Assembly: GCA_003117195.1 (NCBI GenBank)
Contig: BDSI01000034.1
Coordinates: 1-64,000 of the forward strand
Reading direction: 5' to 3'
Source of the DNA: Eudorina sp. 2006-703-Eu-15
Lineage: Eukaryota; Chlorophyta; Chlorophyceae; Chlamydomonadales; Volvocaceae
Length of the DNA stretch: 64,000 nucleotides
Made by a program: the position numbers and the translations under genes. The notes under the pieces were generated by a model, which worked only from the letters and a program-made list of their open reading frames with translations, ran no database searches and had not been told where the DNA came from. This document shows, one piece after another, positions 45,901 to 58,800 of the stretch (position 1 is its first letter; the number at the start of each line of letters is the position of its first letter).

Positions 45901-48900
45901 GCTCTCGCTGCCATTGCGCGCCATGCAGGCCCTCAGAGCCGATAGCTGCGCGGCGGCCACCGGAAGCGAGGCACGTGCACAGAAACAGTCACACGCCGCC
46001 ATTGGCGCGCATTCGTGTTGGTTAGGCCACGGCTCCAGGAGAGCCGGCCGCAGGCCCGTGGCGCCACTTAGGCCCGCTGCTCAGCCTGTGGCTGAGCAGC
46101 GATGCGACTCGTCACCGTCATGACGGCTTCCGACTGATGTGACTGATTCCAAAGACAATACTGGAGTACGAACGTTGTTCGGGCCATGGCTCTTTGTGCG
46201 CAGCTCATGCTTAGGAAATGGCACTGCTGTAAGCCCCGGCACGAGGCACAAAGCTGCTCGCAAGAAGTCGCAGCACAAATTTTGACATCAGTCCGAAGCC
46301 GTCATCATAACGGGTTGCATCGCTGCTCAGCCTAGCTAAGCAGTAGGCCTAAGTGACGCGACGGGCCTGCGGCCGGCTCTCGTGGAGCCGTGGCCTGACC
46401 AACAAGAATGTGGCAAATGGCGGCCGACCTAACGAGCACGGCCTCAGCAAAAGCAATGGAGAAGGCCTTGGACTAGGGCTAGCAGTGATAGATGACATCC
46501 GAAACGGCATCTTCTCATGCTCGACGCTGTCTCACATGACCAACTACCAAAGGCAGTACCACCAACCGACAACTGAAACCGCAAAACCGGAAATCCAGGA
46601 ACGCGCTGTGTCAATCACTTCATCTGTCATGAGCTCAGCCCTTGGCCCAGGGTCTAGCTGATATCATGTTCCCATTGGCCCCTTCCCCCTTTCCCTTTCC
46701 AGCCCTGGTTGCGCACCTGCTCTCGAGCGTACGTCTCGAAGCCCTCCGCACTCGGGCCGTACTTGTCACGGTAGTGGCCGTACCGCCAATACGCGCTGTA
46801 CAGCCTGCGAAGCAGCGCGGGGCACGGGAGGCGCGCCGCGAACCGCGCGCGCGGCGCGACCCACCCAGAGGGGCTCAGACGGCCCGGGGGATGCGACCCG
46901 GGGGCCCAGCCGCCGCGTGGGGGCCGCCCAGCCCTCCTCTCTTCCACAGCTGCTACCTGACACCCTATAGACCCTCAGCCCCACAACCCCAGGTTGCTGC
47001 CCTCGGTGCCCCCACCTGTCCACTGGATTGCGCACCAGCACCACCATCTTGGGCGGCCGCCTGCCGTACACCGCCGACATTAGCAGCGGCAGCGAGATGT
47101 CGTTGTACGGTATCCCGATCTGGGTCGCGACCTGGACGAGCAAGGCGTCGGACGAGCGAGAGGCGGTTTTGGTACTTTTGTGGGGGTTGGGCGTGCTTGT
47201 ACCGCTCCTGCGCCGGAGGCCCCCGTGTTCTGCGCTGATTGAGTTTTTTAACCCCTTGTCAACCTTCCACCAAAGGAACAATGGAAACCTCGCAACCCGA
47301 AAAACTTCCCCTTCACGACAAGGCCCCCTTCCCCTGGCCCCGCGCTGTCGTCCTGTCCCTGTTCACCCACGCGGAGGCCAACCCCGGATCGAACCCATCC
47401 CTTGCACCTGATCCCGATTCCCACCAAGCCTGAGAATTAACCCAAACCCAGACCTAGACCAGGGCGAGAAAGTGAGCCGGTACGGCAACCGCGCGTGCTG
47501 ACGTCACCCGGCAGGAGCGCGGCCCGGCGCAGCGTCCCTCTCCCTCTCCCTCCCGCTCTCTCTCTCCGTCCCTTTGCTCCGTCCCATGGGTCGCCAGACC
47601 AGCAGCGGCCCCGCAGCCCTCCGTCTGTCCAACACCGCCGCGCGTCCCAATGTCGGGGCTGGATCCATCTCATACCCGCAGCACCGTCACGCACGTATGC
47701 CGGCCGTACACACCTACCCGTCGGTCCGCCTCTCCCGCCCTCCCGTAGCACTCGCCCAGGCAGGCCTGCCGCTCGGGGCCGTCCTTGTGGGCCCTATGGC
47801 AGCCGTCCCAGCAGGGCACCATTGCTTTGACGAAGGCACGGTGCGCTCGGACGTCTGGGCAGGTGGGTGGGTGGGTATGTGGGCAGGGGACAGGGCAGGG
47901 CAGCGGAGGACGCCATCGATACGGAACGCCAACACGCATCACCGGATGGGACAAAATGAATTCAACTCGACATACCTCGTTGGCGGAGTGAAGGGGCGTG
48001 CGGCCCCAAGTTTCTACCCCCCCGCCAAACCCCAACCCCTATCCTTGACCCCGACCCGACTTGACCCGACCCCACCCGACCCCACCCGACCCGACCCAAT
48101 CCAAAACCCAAACCACAGCTTCTCAGGAAGCAGTGAGGTGCCGAGGCTACCGGGTACGGCACCCCCCGGATCAGCCCCAGACGGCCAGAGGACGTCCTCC
48201 CCCGGGGCACTCCAGAGAGCCACCAGAGACTCCGCGTCGACAGCCGCGGCACCGGCTGTGTGCCCCGCCGGGTCCCCCTTACCCTGCTCCCCCTCCCCCG
48301 CCTCCCCACACGCGGCGCGGCCCGGGTCGATTGGGTCCGCAGCGACCTAGCAGGCCCCCCCCCCGTGCGGCAAACCCTAGCAGTGCACCCACTGGGGCTC
48401 CAATAGAACGCAAAGGTGCTGCTGCTGCCGTCCAGGATGATCTTCTGCTGCCGCTTCAGCCAGGCGGGCCCCCCCACGTCGACGCCCGACCAGCCGCCGC
48501 CGCCGCCGCCACCGCCGCTGGCCGCCGCTTTGGTCGCCGCCTCGACGGCTGGCGGCCAGGCCATGATGCGAGCCGAGGCCTTGGACATGCCGTCGATGTA
48601 CGCGGCCATCGATTTGTCGAACTCGGCCCAGAAGTGCCAGCGGCTGACGTCGGACTGCCGTCGGACGAGACAAGGCCGGGGCCGTCAGTAGGTGGGTGGG
48701 TGCGGCTGTGCAGTGTGCGCTATGAGGCAACGGTTGTTGTAGGCCCCCAGAACGGTGTGGCGCCCAACGATGTGGACCCGGCCCCGACGTTGTGGCGAGC
48801 CGTCACAAGGTATTGAGTCGCACAGTCCTAGTCTTCGTTATAGCTGCACACCCGGTGTTGGCGAGCCGCGGGCTGTGGTGGGCTGCCGTGCCGTGCCCTT

Positions 48901-49466
48901 CGCCCCGGCATGGCACAGCATGGCAGGGCCGCCAACCGCAGTCGCCGGGGCCCCCGGCTCGCGTCCGCGTCCTCGCCTGCACCCTCCTCCCCCGCAGCCT
49001 CGCGGCTCCGCCCGGTTAAGCCCCCCCGTCAATATCAAGATAGCTAAACCGCCAAAGAACACCAAATCGATAACGGGTTCAGCCCCCCCTTTAGCGCCGC
49101 GCAGTTTGAATATGGTCTATCAATTTCTTATACACCGCCCGAACACACATACGCCCTCCTGCCCTGCCCGCCGCGTAGCACAGTCCCCCTTTCCCCCCCG
49201 CTCGTTTCTCTTATGCACCCGAACTCCAGGGAGGCCCACCTTAGCCACCATGGGGTGCCGGTACAACGCCTGCCACAGGCTGGCCCCGCCGCATTGGAAG
49301 CCACCTATGACCATGGCGTACGGCAGGCAGTGCACGCTGCCGTCATCCCGTCCCGGCGCCGGCCAGCAGGGGTTCTTAATGGCGGGGATGTACGGCCGCT
49401 CCGGCCCTGGCGCGTGGTCGTACAGCTCCTTGTCCAGGACCTCGAGCGCCTCTCTCAGCTCCCACC
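42995..49466 (-). CDS. sulfotransferase (PAPS-dependent, carbohydrate-type), 5' exon not found
   Basis: Nine exons join in phase: 49466-49240, 48654-48393, 47854-47718, 47131-47016, 46804-46717, 45945-45829, 44447-44188, 43772-43578 and 43055-42995, giving 486 residues. Motifs of the family are in order. They are the 5'-phosphosulfate loop GGFQCGGASLWQALYRHP, then RWHFWAEFD, KIILDGSSSTFAFYWSPN, VRAHRAFVKAMVPCW, the 3'-phosphate motif KMVVLVRNPVDRLYSAYW, EERLYFHADQLLRGLYSVWL and ILVLRSEDYFADP. The end is NRRLAELMQDPNFVKNWD. Such enzymes transfer sulfate from PAPS to sugars, usually in the Golgi; in volvocine algae sulfated matrix glycoproteins are plausible substrates (inference). A membrane anchor is expected in the missing 5' exon. 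A Gly/Ala-rich insert encoded near 48500 is unusual within the fold. Confidence 0.88.
44455..44489. repeat. (GTAATGG)n at a splice acceptor
   Basis: Four to five GTAATGG heptamers lie just upstream (in transcript sense) of the sulfotransferase exon starting at 44447. On the minus strand they read CCATTAC repeats and form the pyrimidine-rich tract before CAG. Confidence 0.8.
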
Positions 49467-51455
49467 CTGGAGCCGTCGCACGCCCCGGCGAGATGGACAG
49501 GGGATGTTGGGGGAGAAGGGAGATCGGTGGGAGAACACCAATGATCACAACACAGCGGGGTCCGGTGACCCGCGGGGTCCGGTGACCGCCCCGCCCCGCC
49601 CCTCAGCGCTGCGTCCTGATACCCCCGGGACCCCCGCACGCAGCCCGACCAGCTTGCGCGTGTGGGGCCGCGCTCCAGTAACTGAGGCGGCCCCGGCGGT
49701 GGCATGGCGGCGGCGGGTGGGGCCGCGCACACCCGCCGGTCCCCCCCCCCCGTGCCAGCCGGGTTCGGGTATATTTCGGATTATTTCTTTCCTTCCATTT
49801 TAACCCCTAGCCAGCCAACACTCCACACCCCGTGTCTGCTTGCTGGGTCCCCGCTGCAGTCCCCGGGCCTCCTGGTCGGCAGGCCCCGGGGATCCCTATT
49901 GGCGGTTCCGCTGTAGCCACCACTCGGCCCATCATCACAATGCGGGCACCTCCTCCGCGTACTCGCTAGCCCTCCTTCCGGCTTCGCGTTGCACGGCGAG
50001 ACGGGACCCCCAATCCTGCTCCATACTCCTAGACGTCCCATGGGAATCCCGTTACGAATGCAGTTTTTGTTGCGGTTCAGGGGGGTGCCGCCGCGGCCAC
50101 GGTCACGGCTGTGAAACCCCATTGCAGCCCCGTCCGAGCGCTGCGTAACTTTGGGCGGGGCACCGGCGGTGGGGGAGCGCCGGCGGAGGTGCCGTGACGC
50201 GGCTGTGTTGTAACCCCGGACGGCTCCGACGCGACCGTGTCGTCCTGGCCGTGTGCTCTCCAATGCTTTAGTCGCCGGCGGCGAGAATTTGGCTAACTGC
50301 GGAGCGGTTGGAAGCGCGCTTGGCACCGGGCGGCCCGCCGACGACTACTTCATGCTTGCAGAAGAGGTGATTCCGTGGAGGGTGTTCGGTGGGGTTGTGC
50401 GTGGGGTTGTTGGCGTCGCGCTAGGTCAGCAAAAGGGGACGGTCAACAGGCCGTAGCAACAGGCCGTCGCGGGTGCACGAAAGCCTTGAACAGCTCGTGC
50501 GCATCAAGATCCATCGTTTGAATTGTCAGCCCAGGCAGCTGGCGCACAGAGTTGCAGCGCGGCGCATTGTGTGTGCACCAGAGCAGATGTTATGCGCGCG
50601 GGCGCACCTCGCGGCAACCGCATCATCTGTAGTTGACGATTTAGATTTCCATCCACGAAGAATGGCCCAGACGTCCAAAGGCCACACGCCAGCATGATTG
50701 CGCACAGCAGCGAACAGCGCGCTCTGGCAACTACCAGTGCCGACCGCCCACACATGATCGACATCGCACGATGTTTTCGTCAGGTGCAATACATCTTATC
50801 ATAAAGTAGTGAACGCTGTGCTGCAGGTGTTCATTCGTAGGCTTTGAGGAAGCCTGGCACCGTGCTGTACAAAAATAGTTTATGGTTGGTCTGTTTCGAA
50901 GGTGCCCATCAAGGACGAATCAGGCTTTCTTGTTAGTGTACAAGGCATGACATGGGCATGAAGTCAGCGCGTCCTTAAACGGCCCGTCACCGTTAGGATT
51001 GCCGGAACGGTTACCGGGAAACGCATGCAACTGTCAGCACTTAATGTCAAAGAAGGCTAGCGAGATTGCACTCAGGGATGAGGTGCAGCAAATCGGCACC
51101 ATTAATGAGGAAGGAGTAGAGGTTAGCCACGAACACTTCTAGCTCAAAGTATGCTGTGCTTGTCCTTGGCGTGGGCGTTCTTCGGCAGCGTTTCTCCCGT
51201 TTTCTGTAAATGCCATGACTGGCTTGCTTCTAGGTGCTCGGCATAGCATGAAATTCGTGCGTGGGATGGTGAGCCCCACCCCCTGGAGCACCCTCCGCGA
51301 GATGACACTCAAAGGAATTGGAAGTTCACTGTAGTCTTTCTCTTTCCAAATTTTAAAGCTTTTGGTGACACACCAAGTACGTCCCTCGTGTCTCGCGCAG
51401 CATGCAACACTAGTTTGTCGGGTAGCACCGAAAGAACATCCCAGGTGCACACCAA
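49467..51455. other. region between sulfotransferase and SERBP1-like gene
   Basis: It should hold the missing 5' exon and promoter of the sulfotransferase (minus) and the promoter/5' UTR of the SERBP1-like gene (plus). No exon with a start codon and membrane anchor could be chosen with confidence. From about 50750 the sequence is less GC-rich, as in the promoter regions of the other genes. Confidence 0.45.
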
Positions 51456-53734
51456 ATGGCGGACCAGAACGTGTTTGCTCTGCTCGGAGACGACGAGAAT
51501 GAGGATCCCCAGGTCCTGGCGGCCAAGGCGCCGAAGCCGGTGAAGAAGGAGGCGCCCAAGGAGGAGGCTAAGCCGGGTAAGCCGACTAGACATTGCGGCG
51601 CTGTCACCGAGACCATTTTCATACTTGCAACTCCACATCTATTGCCGCTAACACTTCTATTATTTATAATGAATAGCAGCCAAGGCTCCGGCGGCTAAGC
51701 AGGAGGCTCCTCGCACCGAAAACGGCGGCCGCGGCGGCCGTGGGCGCGGCGAGGGCGGTCGGGGTCGCGGCGAGGGCCGTGGTGGCCGTGGCGGCCGGGG
51801 CCCGCGCCCATTTGTGGACCGTAATGCTGCTCCGGCCGATGGGGAGGCGCCTGTGATGGAGCGCACGGATGGCGAGGCTGGCCGGGGCCGGGGCCCTCGG
51901 CCTGGTCGGGGTCGCGGTGGCCGCTTCTCTGGCGAGGGCCGCCCTCCTCGGCGCGAATACGAGCGCCATGATGGCACTGGCCGCGGGTAAGAGCTTTTGC
52001 AATGCTTGGGTTCGCCAAACAAGGAGGATTCCTTCACGGATTTTGCCTCCCTTGCAAAGTCAGGGTTCGGTCCCAACAATTTGCATAGGATTTCAATGAT
52101 TTGTTTTCTTTATTGGAATTATGCAGTCACGAGACCGAGAAGCGTCACGGTGCCGGGCGCGGCAACTGGGGCAAGGAGGGCGATGAGGTCAAGGAGTGAG
52201 TAGCTTTCATTGCGACTAGACGAATCCGTAATCTTCATTATCTGAACTCTGTCTGGGGTCATACACCTGATGCCATCCTGCGCACCATTCAGGAGTTGGC
52301 GGCGGTCGCTTTTGGCACTGTCCTTCACTTGGATGTTTCTTCCAGATAGAGCGTTTGTGCTGCATATAAACTGCTAAATATGAAGTAATGCCAGCAAATT
52401 AACGGGTGGTGTGAAGCAAGAAGGCATGAGGCAAGGGCAGGAGCTCTCTCGTTGCACATTTGGATCGACTGCGTAAACGAGCGATGTCTGAGGTCTCAAT
52501 ACATGGCACCCGCTTCGTAGGACTCCTGAGGGCGAGGAGAAGCCCGCTGAGGAGGCCCCCGCCGCGGAGGAGGGCGCTGCTGCGCCCGAGCCTGTCGCTG
52601 AGGAGCCCCCGAAGGAGGAGGAGAAGGTCCGTGGTCATCAGCGGGGCTTGTTAAGGATACGTCTTGAGGGGGCGCGTTGTTGCAGTGCAGTACGAATGTA
52701 GGCATGGCACTAGCCCCCGCATCGGCACCATCGCGCCTCGCACGTCAGCGATTTCTCCCCTTTCAACATAGCGTGCGCGCCCGCGTGCCACCCTCTCGGT
52801 CCCCACGTAGGAGCTCAGCCTTGAGGAGTACGAGGCCATGATGGCGGAGCGGAAGAAGGCCCTGAACAAGGCGGCGGAGTCGAAGAACGTCGACCCCAAC
52901 GCTGAGCTCAAGGGCCTGAAGGCGTTCACCAAGCAGTCCACTGAGGAGCAGGTGGGCCATTGGGCGAGTGCATCCGGGGACGAAGCTGTGACCACGTAGT
53001 AGCAGGGTCGATGGATTGGGGGGTAGAACGGGGAACGACAAGCTTGCGAACATGGGTTTTCCATGCACCCCAGCATGGCAGATCTAGGGCGCCAACCCGT
53101 CAATCCACGCAACTCAGTACCTATGCGAGTAACTTGAATGTGCCTAATAATGCGACGTTCCGACGTCGCAGGGTTTGGACCTGGGCGCGATTGAGAAGAA
53201 GAAGGCCGAGGCCGACCGCGCTGCCAAGGAGAGTGCCAACGCTGCCAAGTCCAAGGTAGGCCTTCAGTCTGTGTGCTAGCATTAAAATTCACGTGCTGGT
53301 GCGCACACCAGGACATGTGGCCATGTGCGCACACCAGCACATGGAGGGTTTGCCTTGTTAGCCGACTGCTGTTGTACACGTTTAGAGGCCATTAACAACT
53401 GTGGTGTGAAGCACATGTATCAATCTGTGTATATGTATGTGGTGGGTCCCCCCAGGTGGTGCTGGAGACTGGGTTCCGCATCGAGAGCAGCGATGCTGGC
53501 CGCGGTGAGCGTGGCGGCCGTGGTGGCCGCGGCGGCCGCGGCGGTGGCCGCGGCGGCGATCGCCCCCAGAGCGCCCGCGGTGAGCGCGGTGAGCGCGGCG
53601 GCCGCGGTGGCGAGCGCGGCGAGCGTGGTGCCGAGCGTGGCGAGCGCGGCGGCCGCGGTGCCGGTGGCCGTGGCGCTGGCCGCGGCTCGGCGCCGCTGCC
53701 CGGCGACGAGAGCCACTTCCCGGCCCTGTCGTAA
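51456..53734 (+). CDS. SERBP1/HABP4/Stm1-type RNA- and ribosome-binding protein
   Basis: Seven exons, 51456-51576, 51680-51986, 52127-52195, 52521-52626, 52811-52951, 53172-53255 and 53456-53734, give 368 residues in one frame. The N-terminus MADQNVFALLGDDENED is the Stm1-N-like motif. An RGG-rich stretch (residues about 55-85) follows. The HABP4/PAI-RBP1 core is REYERHDGTGRGHETEKRHG and AGRGNWG. An acidic linker leads to a Lys-rich helical part with LSLEEYEAMMAERKKALNK, then a second long RGG/RGE domain and a terminal SHFPALS. In yeast and animals these proteins bind mRNA and idle 80S ribosomes through the core and RGG boxes, so cytoplasmic RNA binding is expected. The ATG follows ACACCAA, and no earlier in-frame start is evident. 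Confidence 0.93.
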
Positions 53735-55869
53735 TCAGCCGCAGTCGAGCCACGTGCACGCTGCATGTCGCAGCACTCGGGTGCCTCTGCATGGCACGTA
53801 ACCTGATGAGCTTCCGGGACAACACGCTGTTGTCGACCTCACCATTCGTATTCAACGGGCGATGCCAGGATGTAGGCGTTGAGCAGTGCATGCAGGCGTC
53901 ACGTCTGGCGTGACATCGGCAGTGAGGTCACTTCAGCGAAGTTGCCCGCGAAAACGATAGCTGCGGCAAACATTGCACCATGTCGAATTATGAAGATGGC
54001 TTCATTGGATTTCGCGACCTGGCAGCTCTGGCTCGGGGTGCTGATGGCGTTCAGATGTACGGCTGGCGAATCGTTTACGGTGGCGACGTGGCGACAGGCA
54101 AGGAGACCCCTGTATGGTGCGCAGCATGTGCAGCACAGCAGCAGCAGCAGCAGTGAGGCGTTGGCGAATGAAGATGGGAAACAAGGGACCATTCTGGGTG
54201 TGCTCAAAGAACACGGTGACCGCTGCAGCGGACATTTGACCCTCCGTCTTGCGTAGATTACAGGCAGGTTGTGGTGTCCTGTGTGCTTACGCGCTTGAAA
54301 CCGATTTCCTGGTCCGTTTATGGTGTGTGTCGTTTGGGCGGGCCACCGGGATCGGGGCGAGAACGTGGTGTTCGTTTTGTGCGTGTATCCAGTGGTCGCA
54401 GGTTGAGCCGCTCGCGTGGGAACATCGAGAATTCTGGCTCGCCATTTGTGTAATGGGTGTCGCCCCATGGTGATGTCACCGTCGGGAGGCCGACAATGTT
54501 TGTGCGTCGTGAAAGTGCTGTCGGGTGGTCCATTGCGTCATGGCGAGTAAGCAGCGTTGCTGATTGACTGTGGCCATGGCCATTCCTTGAGCGTCCCTAC
54601 CGGCTTGCGCGACCCAAACGATGTTCCTGCCCTGGGTTGCTGCTTCGGCACGGGTTGGACTTTCCGCTTGACATGCGTTTGGTTCATGCCGGTCTTGTGT
54701 TGGAGGCTTACTGCAGTTTTAAGGAACTCCCGTGTAGGAACGGGCAGTGTGTGGCATTCCTGACGGAACAGGCGGTGGGAGACAGCGAGCTCGTGTTCTT
54801 GGGGAAGAAAACGTGGGGCGGGGTCGTCTGGCGGAGGTGCTTCAGGCTGTGCTGCTGAAATTGTTGCCGTGCAACGCCGATCAAAAATCTTGTCGATCCT
54901 TACCATCCTGAGTTCGTGTCGTCGATTGGCACCAACGAATCTGGCTCTTCCGTCACCTTCGTCTTGCAGCACAGCTCCTATCAAGGAGCGGGTTCAGCTG
55001 CGGCCCAGCCCGACACATTGGCTAATTTCGCGTGGGGGCGCTGCGATGGAACTCTGTCCGCCAGGGCCCCTCAAGCTTGTCAGCGGCCGCCTCAAGTATC
55101 GCCGTAACCCGATCAAAAGGACAGGTGGTGCCCGATACTCATGCGTCCTAACGACATCAGGTAGGACTTCCCCGTCAGCAGTCCGTTGCAACCTCGTCAC
55201 AGCAACCGGCTAATCATGGCGACATAGGTCCCGGCCCGATAGGGCGACGACCTGTGCGACTACCACCAAAGCGACGACCCGTGCGACTTCCACCAAATAA
55301 ATGGACTACTCCAGGGTCGCAAAGATGCGGTCCTGGACTGTGGTGAGAAGGCTGGACCTCTTATCCTGTCCGAGCTGCCTCCCTGGTTGCGGCCAGACTA
55401 TTGAGATTAGTATGCCGTACATTCCTCGACTGATACCGGTATCTCTAATCCCTCTAAAGATCGCTCCCTAATCCATCTAATGCCTTCATGACAGGCTGCA
55501 AGTCTCGCATGACTCTTATATGCAGAGCCTCATCAGTCTGCAAGGTAGCCCGCAGATAGGCTCACCTCTGACCCACTCCAGCTCGCTACGGGAGGCAAAC
55601 ATGCCAGCCCGGGCCAGCCTGATCGCGCTGAGCCCCTCTTGTAACACTAACTAACGACATGCGCTCCGCACCGCCTACCTAGGCAAGCCTACTTCACTCC
55701 TGTGCATCCGCAGCAATATAATAACGTCTGGTGGTCCTGAAGCAATGCCTGCGCCCCCATAACCTCCAGACGGAATTCATTCTACGCCCCACCGAAGCGG
55801 CGACCTCTCTTGCACCCGTCCGCGTTGCCGTCATTCAAGACACCTCCGCTGCCGTCCTGCCGACCATCG
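53735..55869. other. convergent intergenic region, no supported gene
   Basis: This lies between the 3' ends of the SERBP1-like gene (plus) and the LPA1-like gene (minus) and probably contains both 3' UTRs. Short ORFs have no recognised motifs. Confidence 0.5.
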
Positions 55870-58800
55870 CTACACCGATTGCTGCTGCGGCGGCTGTGGG
55901 GGCGGGGACGACGACAGTATTCCCACCGGCTGTTGTTCCACTTGTCCCGCACTTGCCTGCGGCCGTGTCAGCCCCGCTGCCGCCGCTTTTCCCTCCGAAC
56001 GCGGCCGCGTCCCCGCCCCGCCGCGCAGCATCTGCCGCAGTTGCTGATTCACCCCGGACACTCCACCAGCCCCAGCCCCAGCCCCAGCCCCAGCTGCCGA
56101 TGAACTGCTCGCAGTTGTCCCCACGGCAGCGCCGCCGTGGCCCCCCTGCACGGGGACCTTATCCCCATCGACCCCCCTTCCGACGTTCCGTGGCGGCGGT
56201 GGCGGCGGTGGGGGAAGCAGCGCTGCCGGCGGCTGCGGTCCCTCCGGATGCTCAGCTCCAGGGGGCGCTGCAGGTGCCCCGCACACCGCCGGACCCAGAG
56301 ACGGCGCCGCCTTACGGTTGACGCTGAGCCTCAGAGCCGCCCCAGCGGATGCCGCCGGCGGGGGTCCATGCGCGCGCGACGGGAGCGATCTGCTGCCCGT
56401 CGGCACCGCCGCGGACGCGGCCGCCGCTGCCGCCGCCGCCGCGGACGCGGTGGCCCGCATCCTGCTGCGCTCCAGCGCCCCCGCCAGGTGCCGGATAATC
56501 GTGTTGGAGCGACCCAGCAGGACACCGCCCTCCTCGTCATCGCCGTGCTCGTCCATGTCGTCGTGCGTGGCGCTTTCGTACACGCTGCCGTACTCCTGTG
56601 CAGGCGAAACATCATACCGTGCATTGGTTCCGCGTGGCGTGGTCTCATTGCGGATTGGACGACGCGTGTGACGGGGCCCGATGCGAACGTACCGGTATTG
56701 TCCAGCTGACCCTACCCTACCGGCTTACAGGCTTACCGTTCACCACCATGACGGTGACCCCGTCACGCGAGGGGAGCGACCCAAGCCGCGTCACGTCTCA
56801 GGTCTCACGTCTGGTCATATACACCGCCACGCCCATTTCCTGCCGGGTCTTGTTTTGTTCTGCAACTTTCGTCGGTGGTGGCGCGGCTGCCGTGTTGTTG
56901 TTTTCATGTTTTCCAATTCGCAGGTTAATATGGTGAGTATATTGGTTCTTGGTTTGGGTCGGGCGGGTCTCTTCTTTAAACACACCGCCACCCACCTGCA
57001 GTGGGCTGGCGCCGCCGTAGCTGTACGGGTCGTCCCCGTCCCCGTCTGGATCGTCGCTGTCGCCGGTTACCGCCGGCCCCAGCGACCCCACCCGCACCGA
57101 AGGCCGTCCGCGCCGTGCCGCGGCGCCGCCGCCCCCGCCCTCGGCCGCGGCGCCGCCTGCGGCCCCGCTGCCGGACGGGCCGTCGCATGCGCCGCCGTCG
57201 ACGTCGTCGTCACCGCCTCCGCCGCGCGACGCCCTGGCGGCCTCATCGGAGGAGTAGCCGCTGCGACTGGGGGAAGACGACTCGTCTCCCAGCCGCCGAC
57301 TGCTGGTACGGAGGAACGTGGGCACGCCCAGCGCTGCGGCGGCGGCGGACGACCAGCCGTTGGCTCCCACGAACGCGCTGACGGCGCTGCCACCAGGGGC
57401 CGCCCGCGGCGGCGGCGGCGGCGGCGCCGCCGCCGCGGTCCCCGACTCCGTTGCTGACGGGCCGTCAGCGCTGGCAGCCGCTTCCAGGACGCCAGCGGGT
57501 GACAAGCGGTGCGGCTGATCCCGCTCGCTGCCGCCGCCGCCACCGCCGCTGCCGCTGCGCCTTGCGGGGTCGGCGGCGGCGGAGGCCAGGCAGCCTGATC
57601 CGTTGGCAGAGGGCGCCTCCCCACTCCGCGACTGTAACGGTGATCCCGGCGGCAGCTGCTGCTGCTGCTGCTGAAGCGATGCCTGTAGCGACGGCTGTAG
57701 CGACTGTTGCTGCTGCTCGGTCACCCCGTCCATCTGCTCGTCCAAAATCGCCGATTCCATAACAACGCGCAGCACTTCGTCGGGGCACAGATCGCCGAAC
57801 CGCGAGTACGCGTCCTTTGCTGCAGCAAACGCCGCCGACGCGGCGCGGCTTGCGCTGGGATCCGCTCCCACCGCCGCCGCCGCCGCTCCGTCGCCAGCAG
57901 CGGCGGCATCGGCGGAGCCGGCAGGCGAGGAGCCCTTGCCGTACGCGTCGCCCACGATGCCCTCCCTGCCCTCCTCAATCCTGCTGAGGTACGGCACCTG
58001 GTGCGCCGGCGGCGCCGCCGCCCAGCGACCAGCCGCCGGCTTGGTTCCGGCCGCGCCGACTCGCAGCATGCAGGCAGGCAGCACGGCCTCGACGTGCTGC
58101 CGCTGCTCCGGAGACAGGGACTGGCTCTTCGCGAGGACGCGCGTGCCAGCATTAGGACATGCCTCCGACTCTGCCGGCTCAGGCTCCGACTCCCTGGCAG
58201 TACTGGGGCCGTCACCGTCGCCGTCGCCGTCACTCTTGATGGGGCGCCCGGATGGCGCCACGCCGGCGGCGGTCGCCGGGTCGCCGGCGTCGCCGTCGTC
58301 GCCGGCGTCGCCGCCGGTTGCCGGTGGCGTCGCCGCCGGGTGGCCGCGCGCGGTGTCCTTGGCACCGTCGACGGCCTGGGCACTTGGCGTCCGCACGCCG
58401 GGCCCGCATCCGGCGGCAGCCGCACTGCCATCGGCGCTCGCGGGGGCTGCAGATGGCGCCCCCGCTGCCGCGCAAGCAGGGGCTGCAGGTGCTACAGCCG
58501 CCGTTGGGTCCACCGCCACCCACGGGCCCGAGGGCACGGGGCTGCCCGTAACGGCCGCCGGCGGTGGTGGTGCGGGGATCGGTGGCGTCGGCATGACCTC
58601 CGCAGCCTGGCCATCGCCGCGCTCTGTCTCCGCCGGTGCAGGTGCATACAGCTGTGGCTGTGGCTGCGGCTCTGGGCCCGAGCACACCGACTCGGACCCC
58701 GGCTGGCCCGGCCCGCCACATCCCTCGGGCTGCTGTCCGTGCCGCCGTGCGCCCTCCCCCAGCAGCCGCCGCTCCGCCCGCGGGCAGCCCCCCGAGGCGG

